Shown: positions 10,587 to 21,509 of the stretch, in pieces | Layout of the letters: each line of letters opens with the position of its first letter | Numbering within the stretch: the first letter of the stretch is position 1 | DNA from: Gnetum montanum | Taxonomy: Eukaryota > Streptophyta > Gnetopsida > Gnetales > Gnetaceae | NCBI GenBank assembly: GCA_015680685.1 | Contig: MNCI01027046.1 | Coordinates: forward strand, 1,369,638 to 1,433,637 | Reading direction: 5' to 3' | Length of the DNA stretch: 64,000 nucleotides | The notes under the pieces: model-generated | What the model was told of the DNA's origin: nothing | The model's database searches: none | Seen by the model: only the letters and a program-made list of their open reading frames with translations | Made by a program: the position numbers and the translations under genes

Positions 10587-11552
10587 TGATAAGGGACGAG
10601 ATACCCCTATGCTCAACCATACGAATACGAGCATTTCACACACGATCTGGTCGAATTCCAAGGACTAAGTGCTTATGTGCCCTTGTGGAACAAGGACAGG
10701 TTGGTTGATCATTGTCTTCCCAAGCTTACCTATATGTCACGATTGTATGGTTAAGTAAGCTTGAGGCATATGATTTTTATAGCTTTTATGTTTTTATGTC
10801 CTACACTAGTAGGGAAGGAGGGAGATAACTAAGTGACTAATTTAACTTAACTACTCATTAACTAAGTTCTAACTAATCCTAACACTAGCATCTGTTCCCA
10901 CTTGCTGTACACATTCTGAACCAGTGCAACACTGCTGGGAGCAACAAACGCTAATTGTTACTAGGTTACCAAGCATTACATGCATGCTTGAAGTGGTCGT
11001 GCTTATGTAATTTAATGATTTGCTTAATTGATCAAAATGAATTACTATGCTAATAACATTAAAATAAAATAAAATAAATGCATAAGAAAATAAAATAAAA
11101 GAAATGCATAAGAAAACAAATCTTAAGTGCTGCAAGGATGAATCAAAGAGCTCGTCTTTATCGCCAACACAATGGTGTGCTCAAGTACATCAATGCTTGA
11201 ACAAAGATCTATCCACACTTCGACCTCCTGTTGCAGGTAGTTGAAAAATACTCTAACTTTCAAACAGACTACAAGAGTTTTGCTACTTGGCTGCTAAAAG
11301 ACTTCCTTCCAATTGTGTGCCTGGGCACTATATTTATAAGCTTGGAAGCAACTACTCTAATAATTAGAATAACTACTCTAATAATTAGAATAACTGCTGA
11401 AGTAACCGCTAGAGTAACCACTCTAATAATTAGAGTAACTACTAGAGTAATCGCTAGAGTAACCACTCTAATAATTAGAGTAACTACTAGAGTAACCGCT
11501 AGAGTAACCACTCTAATAATTAGAGTAACTGCTAGACTAATCGCTCTCATCA
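10587..11552 (-). mobile_element. 3' LTR of element 1
   Basis: The LTR is 966 bp, against 840 bp for the 5' copy. The difference lies mainly in a U3 minisatellite. The minus strand starts TGATGAGAGCG and reads through the minisatellite, a TATA box (plus-strand TATTTATA near 11331-11338) and the R/U5 block that is shared with other LTRs. The low-coordinate end has decayed from TGATGAGCRGC to TGATAAGGGAC. Confidence 0.9.
11345..11545 (-). repeat. 45-bp U3 minisatellite with perfect palindrome
   Basis: Tandem units contain the palindrome ACTCTAATAATTAGAGT (8-bp arms, one central base) and the variants GAGTAACYACTAGAGTAA and GAGTAAYCGCTAGAGTAA. Because the unit length is a multiple of three, both strands have long open frames here, and these are artefacts. 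The array lies in U3 just upstream of the LTR TATA box. Related arrays occur at about 20170-20240, 47935-48128 and 57243-57430. Confidence 0.85.
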
Positions 11553-11563
11553 TACCCCCATGA
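11553..11563 (-). other. Polypurine tract of element 1
   Basis: On the minus strand CATGGGGGTA directly precedes the 3' LTR start TGATGAG, after the conserved GAGGACGAGTTTTCATTCAG. Confidence 0.85.
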
Positions 11564-13510
11564 CTGAATGAAAACTCGTCCTCGAGTTCCTTACAAAATA
11601 TTAGGAAGGTATGAGATTATTAACTAATTGACAACTGACAATGGAATGGGATGACAGACTCAAAGTGCCCAGTGAACAAATCAATAAGCATATTACAACA
11701 TAAGTATTCATGACCATTGTGGTGAACACTCATACATAAATGACATCCAAGCCTTTATTTGGTAGTTTGAAGAGAAAAAGAGAGAGAGAAAGAAGATCGA
11801 GCGTGTTTTTGCCAATGCCGAGATTGCACCTTCCATTGTTTATCCATAGCCATACCACTAAACTTGCTCCTTTCGTAAATGCTCCAGTTTTAGTCCATCC
11901 TGAGTGCTTCCTCCAAGCCCAATTCATTGTTTGTATGATCGCTATCTGCACACACAACATAGTCACAAATGAGCAAGGATAGATAATCCACAATGTAGTT
12001 GATACCTTGCCTCAATATGAAGCACATTGGCTGAGTTGTGGTTATGGAAAAAATTGGTTCAAAGATTTATCACTGGCAACTACCCAAGGTGTAGGGGTTA
12101 GACAATTAGTAAAATGGAAAAAATTGAAAAATTTGTGCCAGGGCCCCCATGACTAAGAGCGAACCTCCAGTAGCTATAAAATGGAAAAACATGAGAAACA
12201 AGAAAGATGAAAAATATCAACAGTAATGCCAATAAAATGGATGTCATGGATGGGGATGAAACAAGAAATGATTGATTACAGGAAATGTTTAAGAAAAATA
12301 AGTTAACAAGTACACCAAAAATAAATGCTAGTGGATCCTCCCCAAAGCAGGCTCATGCCCTTTATGCCCTGACAAACCCACAAACCAAAGAGTATGTAGG
12401 CTCTAGGAATGTCATTTGGAAGTAAGAGTTAAAAACTTACCCACAAGAATTCACCAAAGAAAAATGATGCCTCAACCCAAAACAAACTAATGATAAAATT
12501 GACAATGAGATGGAAAATGGAAAAAAATATGGAGAGGAGAGAATGGAATGGAATCCCAAGAACAAGGTTGTGTAAAGCCCCTTGTGTATTTCATGGTTAA
12601 GATAATTGAGTAGAACTCATCCTAAATCCAGACTCAAACCAACCACATTCAGTGACCTCACATCAATACACTTGGCCAATCCATCCTCTTGAGGCAACAA
12701 GAACACTTCCATAAAGAGTGACCACCATCCCAAGGAGAGTGAGATGGAGAAGCAGGAAGTGAGAAAGGGCCTTAGTTAGAGGGAGCCTTCAAGCATGGGT
12801 AACATGTCTTTCTAGTTTCATAACCAGTGCTTGTAACCCATATTGCTTTATTATGTTTAAGGGGTGTGCTTTGAATTCTCACTTTTCTCTTTTTTTTTTA
12901 TGTGAGAACCACACCATGCAAAGACTTATTTTTATTCACTCGGCTTCCTAATTTTTAAACAATGTCAAAATGACAAAAAACCCAAGAAACAAGCATCCAA
13001 GCACCCAAGAGAATGGCTCACACAAATGCATCAAATCCCCTTGAAGTCACACCCTTTTCATCCTTTAAGTCTTTCCTTGGTTTGAAAAGTACCTAGCCAC
13101 CAATTCATTAATAAATTTACTTAGAAAAAGGGGACTGTATAGCTCCAAGCCAAAGGAGACCATAGAGTTGTATGGATGAGTGGATGACCTAGACTCATTG
13201 CCTGTTTTACCAAAAGAACCATACCTTAATATCAGCATCATAATTCAAAGGTAAAAACCAAATATTAGCAATTAATATGATATAAGGCAATCCACCACCA
13301 TGAGCACTTATTAGATGATGAATAAAAGTAAATCAAGCAAACAAAGAAACAGTAAAAACATGAACGATGGTGTAAAACAAAAATAAGAAAAGTTGAAAGA
13401 ATGTGTAAAACAAAAATTCAAAAAGAACTAAGGGCCTAGAATGGTTAGCATAAGTGGCCATCTCCTCCACGACTAAGTTAGAAGGAGAAGATATGAAATA
13501 GTGAGCAGGG
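11564..13510 (-). other. Non-coding 3' region of element 1
   Basis: About 1.9 kb between the end of integrase and the polypurine tract carries no domain in any frame. It aligns over most of its length with 48144-50205 of element 2 and, in the opposite orientation, with 61736-63713 of element 3. It holds the conserved block at 12330-12370 and a GA-rich run near 11772-11796. Confidence 0.7.
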
Positions 13511-14780
13511 TTATCCATCAAGAGAGGTAGCATGTGTACTAGTTTTCCTAAGCTCCTAGAAAGGTTTGGTTTGTTGCACGTTGACCAAAAGTTTCTTATC
13601 CAAACTCTTAGGTTTGTATATTGTCATGGCCCCTAAAGAAAAAGTTGCATAAATAATATAAGGCCATTCCCATAGTGTTTGAAATTTAGTACGTTGTGGC
13701 ACATGTGTGGGATTCTAGTAGAGAACCTTATCTCCTGGCTAATATTTAACTTTCCTAATTCTTAGGTCATGACGTTGTTTATTGAAGGCCTTGTGTAATT
13801 CGTTAGATGACAGGGCAGCTAATCTATTTTCATCTAGCAAGTTAAGGGTTACCAACCATTATTTCTATGCTAGATCAAGGTCAAAGTTGAGGTCACATGC
13901 TGTGGATAGTGTACAAAGCTCAGTTTGAATGGGAAGCATTGGTAATTTACCATACACTAACGCATAGGGAGAGTAGCCTATAGGAAGTTTCCATATGGAG
14001 TGGTATGCCCAAAGAGCATCGTTCAGTTTAGTGCTCCAGTCTCACCTAAACTTGCTAATGGTTCTAGTCAATATCTTCATAATCTCCCTATTGGTGACTT
14101 CTACTTGACTATTTGCTTGGGGGTGGTATGGTGTAATTAATTTATGTTCAACCCCTAAGTGTTGCATTAATTTCTAAAAAGTTGCACCTGTGAAGTATGT
14201 ACCATTATCCGAAATAAGTGCACGCGGCACACCAAACCTGTTTATGATTTGTTGTTGAATAAATCGTGTAGCTATAGATGATGTACAATATTTAATAGCA
14301 AGTGCTTTGGCCCATTTTGTTAGGTAATCCATAGCAATAATAATATAAGCTTTTCCGTTGGACATTGGTGTAATCGGCCCCATAAAATCAATTCCCCAAA
14401 TGTTGAAGGGTTCTAATAGTTGAATCCATTGTTGCGAACCCTCCATTCTAGCAGTCATTCCCCCATCACATTGACAATGCTCACAAGATTGGATGAAACG
14501 ATGGACGTCTTAAAATAATGTAGGCCAATAATATCCTACAAGCAAGATCTTGATGGCCATTCATCTCCCAACATAATGACCCCCACAAAGACCCTCATGA
14601 GCATCTTGAAGAACTCGTAGTTGATCTATATTGGGAACACACCATCGAACCAAGCCATCGGGACACACTTTGTAAAGTTTCCCATTGATCTCCATAAAGT
14701 ACTTGGCTTGGTGAAGAAACTATTGTTTCTTCTTAAGGTTTAACTCTTGTGGTGTTTGTTGGGTGAGGAATAGGTAAGAA
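13511..14780 (-). pseudogene. Integrase of element 1, broken
   Basis: The minus strand encodes the zinc-binding HHCC region (HEGLCGGHYVG, then QSCEHCQ), followed by the catalytic core. All three acidic residues are readable: Asp in GIDFMGP, Asp in ALISDNG, and Glu in QVEVTNREI. The C-terminal part runs through WAYHSIWKLPIGYSPYALVY to a terminal stop at 13513-13511. In-frame stops (after GATF, in LDLA, after VKY) and a lost residue in the HHCC linker prevent function. Integrase would insert the cDNA with a 5-bp target duplication, matching the flanks seen. Confidence 0.85.
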
Positions 14781-15920
14781 TGCTACTGTGTACCAGTTTG
14801 TCTCCATGGGTGATTGATTATTCACTACACCAGCAAAGAGGAATTCATTAGGGAAATGATCAGAAATTGGATACTCATCCTCTTTGTTGTCCCATCGCAA
14901 CCGAGATAAATGATTAGCAACTACATTCTTGGTGCCCTTGTGATCAATCATCGTTAAATCGAACTCTTGTAAGATTACAAGCCATCGTATGATACAAGGA
15001 CTTACCATTGGCTTATTCATGAGGAACCGGATTGCACTATGATCTGTATGTATATATACTTTATATCCCAATACATAGTGTCTAAACTTTTCTAGTGCAA
15101 ACACTACANNNNNNNNNNNNNNNNNNNNNNNNNNNNNNNNNNNNNNNNNNNNNNNNNNNNNNNNNNNNNNNNNNNNNNNNNNNNNNNNNNNNNNNNNNNN
15201 NNNNNNNNNNNNNNNNNNNNNNNNNNNNNNNNNNNNNNNNNNNNNNNNNNNNNNNNNNNNNNNNNNNNNNNNNNNNNNNNNNNNNNNNNNNNNNNNNNNN
15301 NNNNNNNNNNNNNNNNNNNNNNNNNNNNNNNNNNNNNNNNNNNNNNNNNNNNNNNNNNNNNNNNNNNNNNNNNNNNAGTTGAGCCTCAAATTGGTTTCTA
15401 CACATCTTTTTAACACTTGCTCCAACCAATCCAAGGCTTGATCAAAGTTTACTCCATAAGTGGAGAAGTCGTCCATAAAGACCTCCACGCCATTCCCTAT
15501 CTGCTGTTGGAATATGCTTTAAACTAGTCATTGAAATGTTGCAGGGGCATTGCACAAGCCAAAAGGCATCTGTTTGTATGCAACAGAAAGTGATCTTTGA
15601 ATGTTGCCATATTTAGTAGCCTGAAATCTATGCACACCTTCCATTTGCCTTCCTTTTTAGGCACAATAACTAAGGGGCTAACCCATTCACTATCAACATT
15701 GGGTTATATGAACCTAGCCTTGAGAAGCTATTTGATTTCTTCCTTAACTACTTGCTTTAGCTTAGGGTTTAATCACCTCTATAGTTTTCTTCGAGGCTTC
15801 ATGGAGGGGTCAATGTAAATTCTATGTTGGCATATCCTAAGATCTATTCCAGTTAATTTGGGATATGACCAAGCGAAGGCTTCTGACCATTTATTTATTA
15901 CTTTCAACAATTCTTCTTTC
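14781..15920 (-). pseudogene. Reverse transcriptase/RNase H of element 1, interrupted by gap
   Basis: Upstream of the gap the RT palm motif reads EVFMDDFSTYG (FMDD in place of YXDD), then LEQVLKRCVETNLRLN. Downstream of the gap the RNase H part reads VVFALEKFRHYVLGYKVYIH, then TDHSAIRFLMNKP and VVANHLSRL. The N-run removes the RT thumb/connection and the start of RNase H. Between the FMDD block and the upstream RT part, a deletion joins YKQ-like sequence to the NMATF block, as the intact order in element 2 shows. Confidence 0.8.
15109..15376. other. Assembly gap (268 N) inside pol of element 1
   Basis: The flanks align with 51780-51787 and 52272-52282 of element 2, where 484 bp intervene. 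The gap is therefore probably undersized by about 216 bp, unless element 1 carries a deletion here. Confidence 0.9.
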
Positions 15921-16900
15921 TATTGAGGAGCAACCTTAGCATTAATAATTACCAATTTTTCATTTTTAAGGAATGTGTATTCCATACTGGTGGGCAATGG
16001 TTTCAGCTTGAGGGGCTCCTGCTTAAACTTCTCAAGGATTTCCAACTTCCCCCAATTGATATTTTCAAGGTTAAGACTTGGAAGTTGGTAGTGGACTTGC
16101 TCTAATGTGTCTATGCTATCGATGTAAGCACAAGTCAAACTCTCAGTTGGTTCCATGCATATAAGTGAACTACTTTCTTGATCAGCTATCAGCCACTGGG
16201 TGTCATCCTGTCGTGTGGCTACTGCATACAGGCATCTTTGTATGTTAATCACTTATGCACACTAATTGCATCCAGGTAATGCTACTACACCCTGTGTCAC
16301 TATATGCGAGGCATGGAACTTTCTTCTTCTCGATCTTTCCAAAAGTATTTTCTTTTAATATTTCTAAGGAAAGGTCATGGATTCCTAGGCATGCATCGAT
16401 GGTGCTTAGCCATGCTCTTTCCATTATGATTGGGAAGTCCCCCTTACCATTGTTTACCTAAATCACTAGGAAGTTAGTTGGGTATGACCACCCACAAATA
16501 GTGGTAACAATGTCTTCCACCAATCCCAATGGGACAATGATGGACTGGTTCGCCAACTCTAGACGGATGTTGCTTTTTTTCAATGGAAGCAGGTTCCAGG
16601 CCTTTTACATTTCTTGAGAAATCAAGTTGACACTAAAACCTAAATCCAAAAGAGCCTTGCATGGTGCATTTCCAATGATTTGTAAGTATATCAAAGGACT
16701 TCTAGGATTAGAGAATTTCCTAGGAAGGTAGCTAGCTTTGATCCAATTAGTCACAGCATGTGTTAGCATGACCGTATGCGTTGAGTGTGGTGATAGGGTT
16801 GAAGGGGGCTCCAAATTTTTGATTGATACTGAGGCGTCTAAGGAATCAGCGGCTTGTGATTGCAAGGGCTTGGTTGGACTGTTGGTTCTAAAGAAAGGTA
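15921..16900 (-). pseudogene. Aspartic protease region of element 1, broken
   Basis: The active-site loop reads CKALLDLGFSVNLIS, with the catalytic triad D-S/T-G changed to D-L-G (element 2 keeps DSG). Downstream blocks match the other elements: LVEDIVTTICGWSYP, then the FPIIM-RAWLSTIDACLGI flap and C-terminal block. A linker towards RT follows (LICMEPTESLTCAYID, then FLKNEKLVIINAKVAPQ). Several stops interrupt the frame. Retroviral-type proteases act as dimers, cutting Gag-Pol during particle maturation. Confidence 0.8.
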
Positions 16901-19267
16901 TTTTCTTTATGTGGTTGTTGGAACCAATAGTAGGTTGAGAGTTAATAGCCCTCGTGGTGTTACGTTGCTGTGGCTAGGTAGGGATTTCACCTTGCATCAT
17001 AGGAGCAGGTGGTAGTGGAGCTATTGGTGGAAGAGATGCAGCCAAATGAGAAGGATGATATGCTTGCAAAATATCACCTCTAGAAGAGGGAATCCCATAA
17101 TACTCGTGGGCTTGGTAGCGAGGTTGAGAAGTGATGTGACCAGTAGAGTCACATGGGGAGATTAGCTGCTGCATGTAATATCCATACGAGTCAGGTTGCC
17201 AGTAAGGATATTGTTGCCTTGATTGTGGGTGCTACCACTATTGATATTGCTCAATCGATTGTGGTGGAGTTCCACTTGGATAATACGTTAAGGGTTGGTG
17301 AAACTAGCTTGGGTTACCTTGGGGGTAAGGTAACCTTCAGGGTGCTTGTCGTTTGTTCAATCGTGGGTTGAGTGCATACACCCCAGACTCTTGTAGATGT
17401 GAGATTATAGGGAAACATCCCTTAGGATGGTCATATTGACATATTTCACATCCACTATCATTGTCTATTTCCAACTCCACAACCTCTTCAATGATGGCAA
17501 CTTTGCCCTTACCCTTGCTACGTGCATGTTCAGCTTCTCTCTTTTTTCTCTTCTCACTACCTTGATCTCTAGACTCCTCCACTATTTTAAGAATAGTTTG
17601 AAATCTATTGTCTAGGAAATCCCACATTTGGTCTACCTTTGCCGAAACTTCTAATGTCATCTTTTGGATAGGCAAAGTTTTCCTATTCATCATCTCTTCG
17701 AGTGGTGACTCTTCTTCATCCTCACAAAATATTACTCCCATCTTCTAAAGGGAAGGATCTCAATTATACTCTTTCACACTTTCTCTCTTCCATAGCTCAC
17801 CTTCTTCCTTAGCAACTTGCTCCAATAGTCTTTGAATTTGATGGGACCTAAGCTCGGATAGTCTTCCTTGGGCATAAGTCCCAAGGGCTCTTCTTGTTTC
17901 ATGCCTAAGCCCATCTACAAGATGGTGCAGTTGATCCCTTTGCGAATAACCATGGCCAGGACAACGATGTAATAGTGCATGGTATTGGTCCATGGAAACA
18001 TCCAAGGATTCATGTCCTCCTTTTTTCTAGCCTTGGATTTTCTTTCACAAGTTGGACACTTGAGAGTACGTTTGGTACTTATCGTTGAATAATTCTAACA
18101 TAGTACTCCACCTACGAATGTATTCCGATTCTAAAGACCGGTACCAAATTTCCGCTTCTTTAACTAGTGTCCATGGAAACAACTTAAGTTTTTGCCATTC
18201 ATTCTCTATGTTATGTAAGGCACATGCATCATGGAATGCTTGTAAATGATTCTGAGGATCAACAGTGTATCCCCCTTCAAATCGTGGGATGTTGTTCATA
18301 TCTAATCTCTTGATCCTACTATCTTTCTAATGCCTTGTTGGAATTCTAATAGCCTCAGTTATGTCCAACATACTTCGAGTAGTGAGGAGGGGTTCATCGT
18401 GATCATCTCGTCCATGGCGTCTATGATGCCTACGTTGTTCCCTACTCTCCCTTCTTCTATGTCATGACTCTCTAGAGTGCCCTCATTCCCTTTCCTAACT
18501 ATTTCGTCTATGACTTTCACTTTGCCTACCTTTATCCCCATGGTCTTTTCTTTATGACCGTGTCCAAATATTGAAGGAGAGGATGAAGGAGATGATGAAG
18601 GTGAAGAAGAAGGAGAACCATCACCATGATGATGTCTACTACCTTCTCTTCTGCAGTCTCGGCCCTGATCGCAATTACGATCAGAATGTCCACCTTTATC
18701 ATGAGTTCATGTCCCTTTTTCAGATCCTTTGTGCCTGTGGGTATCAAAACCGGAATGAAGGTCTTGATACACAAGCCCTTGGCCAAAGTCAAGGGGAGGA
18801 ACATCATTGTGTGGGCGACTGCCTGAGGTAGGTTCACCACCCTCATTTTTGCTTAAGACATGTGGGGCATCCTAGGACCACTTACCCTTCAAAGACTTAT
18901 GATGTCTCTCTTGTTGCAAGTCCCTTTTATGTTGTGCCTCTGTGGGATGGTATCCTCTCAAGTCATGGTCTTGTAGAACGTATTCTGCATGTAAGTGCGG
19001 CATGCTAATTCGTGTGATAGCACGAAGAAGCATGCTTGGGACTAAATGATCGGGAGGTAACACTAGGTTACCCTCTAAGTCTCACCAACATACTTGTTCA
19101 TCTTGATGGAGGATAAAGGTAAAGTCTAGTATATACTCATTGGGATGAATATATACCACTTGAACTTGTTGAGGGACTAGCGAATTAACGTCATGTGTAT
19201 TACATCACCGATTATTTTCTGTTTCAGACCTAGGCGGTAAGGCACTTTCATACAAAGAAGGAGACAT
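16901..19267 (-). pseudogene. gag of element 1, broken
   Basis: Gag starts at an ATG at 19267 (MSPSLYESALP), 118 bases inside the primer site. Next come a basic, His/Asp-rich N-terminal region with serine-proline runs (SPSSSPSSSPS), then the conserved core (MNNIPRFEGGYTVDPQNHLQ; LVKEAEIWYRSLE; HETRRALGTYAQGRLSELRS; LLEQVAKEEGELWKRES). A coiled segment and the variant knuckle CEICQYDHPKGC (CX2CX3HX3C) precede a Pro/Gln-rich tail leading to protease. At least five frameshifts or stops break it. It packages RNA and forms the particle in this family. Confidence 0.85.
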
Positions 19268-19384
19268 ACTTGTCTATTCAATGTGCAATGTATTCTTGTT
19301 TATTATTTTCTCAATCAACCCTAAGGGTTCGTTCCAACGATGTGAATGATTTCCTATGTTCTAGTTAGCGCACAAACAATTAAG

Positions 19385-19402
19385 TCCCCAACAATGACGC
19401 CA
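19385..19402 (-). other. Primer-binding site, tRNA-Asp type
   Basis: One base inside the 5' LTR the minus strand reads TGGCGTCATTGTTGGGGA. This matches the complement of a plant tRNA-Asp 3' end (TGGCGCCGTTGCCGGGGA) apart from four C-to-T or G-to-A changes. Confidence 0.85.
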
Positions 19403-19403
19403 A

Positions 19404-20243
19404 TGATGAGCAGCGAGGTACCCCTATGCTCAACCATACGAATATGAGTGTTTCACGCATGATCCGATCGAATTTCAATGACTAAGTGCTTATGTGCCCT
19501 TGTGGAACAAGGATGGGTTGGTTGATCGTTGTCTTCCCAAGCTTACCTGTATGTCACAATTATATGGTTAAGTAAACTTGAGGCATATGATTTGTATAGC
19601 TTTTATGTTTTTATGTCCTGCACTAGTGGAGAAGGAGAGAGGTAACTAAGTGACTAATTTAACTTAACTACTCATTAACTAAGTTCTAACTAATCCTAAC
19701 ACCAACATCTGTTCCCACTTATCGTACACATCCTGAACCAGTGCAACACTACTAGGATTACCAAACGCTAATTGTTACTGGGTTACCAAGCATTACACAC
19801 ATGCTTGAAGTGGTCGTGCTTGTGTAGTTTAATGATTTTCTTAATTAATAAAACTGAATTGCTGTGCTAATAACATAAATGTAAAGTGCATAAAATAAAA
19901 TAAATGAATAAGAAAATAAAATAAAATAAATGTGTAAGAAAGCAAATCTCAAGTGCTGCAAGGATGAATCAAATAGCTCATCTTTATTGCCAACACAATG
20001 GTATGCTCAAGTACATCAATGCTTGAATAAAGATCCATCCACACTTTGACCTCCTACTGCGGGCACTTGGAAAATACTCTAACTTTCGAACAGACTACAA
20101 GAGTTTCGCTACTTAGCTACTAAAAGACTTCCTTCCAATTGTGCGCCTGAGCATTGTATTTATAGGCTTGGGAGCAACTACTCTAATAATTAGAGTAACC
20201 GCTCTAATAATTAGAATAACTACTAGAGTAACCGCTCTCATCA
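19404..20243 (-). mobile_element. 5' LTR of element 1
   Basis: The 840-bp LTR has intact termini (TGATGAG...CTCATCA). Its U3 minisatellite is contracted to about 75 bp. The TATA box is TATTTATA (20157-20164 on the plus strand, read on minus as TATAAATA). Confidence 0.9.
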
Positions 20244-20248
20244 ACGAC

Positions 20249-20475
20249 TATTTGTGACATGGCATGTCAAGGCCAATCAAGTGTTCTCGCAACCACTATG
20301 TCCATGGGAAGTGCTGACTCCATCAACCATTGGAACATCAACATGGACAACTCATAATCCTCAAATAGAAGAGAAGAAACATCAGGCACTTCTTTAATGA
20401 TATCAATCTCAGAAGCCTGGAGCGCAAGACAAAGGAAAGGCACCCATGGAGGAGCCACCACCACTGGGAACCACA
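20249..20475 (+). pseudogene. Late ORF of element B, right piece
   Basis: This aligns with the last 70 or so codons of element A's late ORF (the ATGTCAAGGCCAATCA, CAACATTGGAACATC-like and AAAGGCACCCATGGAGGAGC blocks). The end corresponds to A's KGKAPMEEPPPPRTT stretch. Stops interrupt it. It shows that the late ORF once continued across the insertion site of element 1. Confidence 0.6.
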
Positions 20476-20654
20476 TGAGTTCCAATAAATTTTGTAATTC
20501 TATGTCTATGTTCCAAGTTTGTTTTGTTCAATCCCACACTACGGCATGAATAATTCCTAGTTAGTCAATAAGCCCATACCTATCCACTGTGTAATCAATT
20601 GAACTCGTTCTCATTTTGTTTAACTTGAGGACAAGTTGTTATTCAATTGAAGTT

Positions 20655-20663
20655 GTGGGAGTA
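20655..20663 (+). other. Polypurine tract of element B
   Basis: GTGGGAGTA directly precedes the LTR start TGATGAATC. The upstream CTTGAGGACAAGTTGTTATT corresponds to the context found in the other elements. Confidence 0.8.
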
Positions 20664-21499
20664 TGATGAATCATGGTTTGTCATGTGTTGATATTGGATC
20701 CTTGACGTCCAACCCTTGACATCGGACCCTTGATGTCAAACCCTTAACATCAGACCCCCGATATCGAGTACACGATATCACAGCCTCACTAGCGATATCG
20801 GATACACAATATCGTGGTTCTTGTGTGAGCCTATACATACAAAATTGGACACATGGGAGAGTCATAGGAAAAGTTAGTATTAGAGTAGGATCTTTTTGTC
20901 AGTTTTCAATTTCTCTCAACCCTTTCCCCAGTGCATGCTCGTAGTGTGATGATTGTAATTGTATGGAACCTTTATTCAAGTGTGACGTACTTGGACATGC
21001 ACATGATCAGCAATAAAGATTGAGATTACTTCATCATTGTAGCATTTACTTAGTTTTAATTGTTATTTATTGCTTTCTTACTTAATATCTCTTTACCTTC
21101 CTCTCCTATCCCTGTTAATGCGGAATGAGTACGACTTAATCACGAGCATTTAAGTGTGACTACTTGGTATCCCAATAGCATACCTAGGACATGTGCTTGG
21201 TAATCATAATAGTAGTACATGAGGTCCAAGATGTGTATGGATGATTAAGGACGAATGCTCATCGCACTTAGGCTAGCTTAGATTCTCTTCTCCCTTTTCC
21301 TCTTAGCTTAATCAAAGTTATTTTCCATTGCCTCTAGGAGTAGCACTAGTTAGGACCACATCATACACCTCACTCTGGACTAAACCATATGTGACAAAGC
21401 AAATATTAGTCTAGGTGGGAAGATAGCGAACTGCGATCAATGTGTAACTATCAATGTGTATTTGTATGGTTGAGTGTAGGGGTACCTCACCACTCATCA
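20664..21499 (+). mobile_element. 3' LTR of element B
   Basis: The LTR is 836 bp and runs from TGATGAATCATGG to ACTCATCA. U3 contains spaced GATATC-type motifs (20758-20815) and a weak promoter (CCTATACATAC). R/U5 matches the LTRs of A and element 3. This copy shows what is missing from A's LTR at the N at 7773. Confidence 0.9.
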
Positions 21500-21509
21500 A
21501 TTAGTAGGG

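Larger units (their letters stand above)
10587..20243 (-). mobile_element. Element 1: full-length Ty3/gypsy retrotransposon
   Basis: Two LTRs (5' LTR 19404-20243, 3' LTR 10587-11552, in minus orientation) enclose a tRNA-Asp-type primer site, gag, protease, RT/RNase H, integrase, about 1.9 kb of non-coding DNA and a polypurine tract. Target-site flanks are ATGGC and ACGAC, which differ by two transitions. Removing the element and one flank restores the alignment of element B with element A, so the insertion is well supported. Stops and frameshifts throughout gag-pol show it is dead. No chromodomain is seen after integrase, which fits the non-chromovirus (Tat/Athila-like) side of plant gypsy elements. 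Confidence 0.9.
20244..21499 (+). mobile_element. Element B, right part with 3' LTR
   Basis: The first five bases (ACGAC) are the target duplication of element 1. After it, the late ORF resumes (TATTTGTGACATGG aligns with TGTTCGCAGCATGG in element A), followed by about 190 bp of untranslated DNA, the polypurine tract and the 3' LTR. Confidence 0.85.

Noticed and set aside
11231-11563. Overlapping open frames on both strands with repeats of ARVTTLIIRVTTR type
   Set aside because: They arise from the 45-bp minisatellite in the LTR. A unit divisible by three stays open on both strands. The same appears at 47852-48146 and 57166-57508. No coding role.
15082-15429. Open frames crossing the N-run
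   Set aside because: Mostly unknown residues. Only the minus frame 14733-15488 has real RT/RNase H ends.
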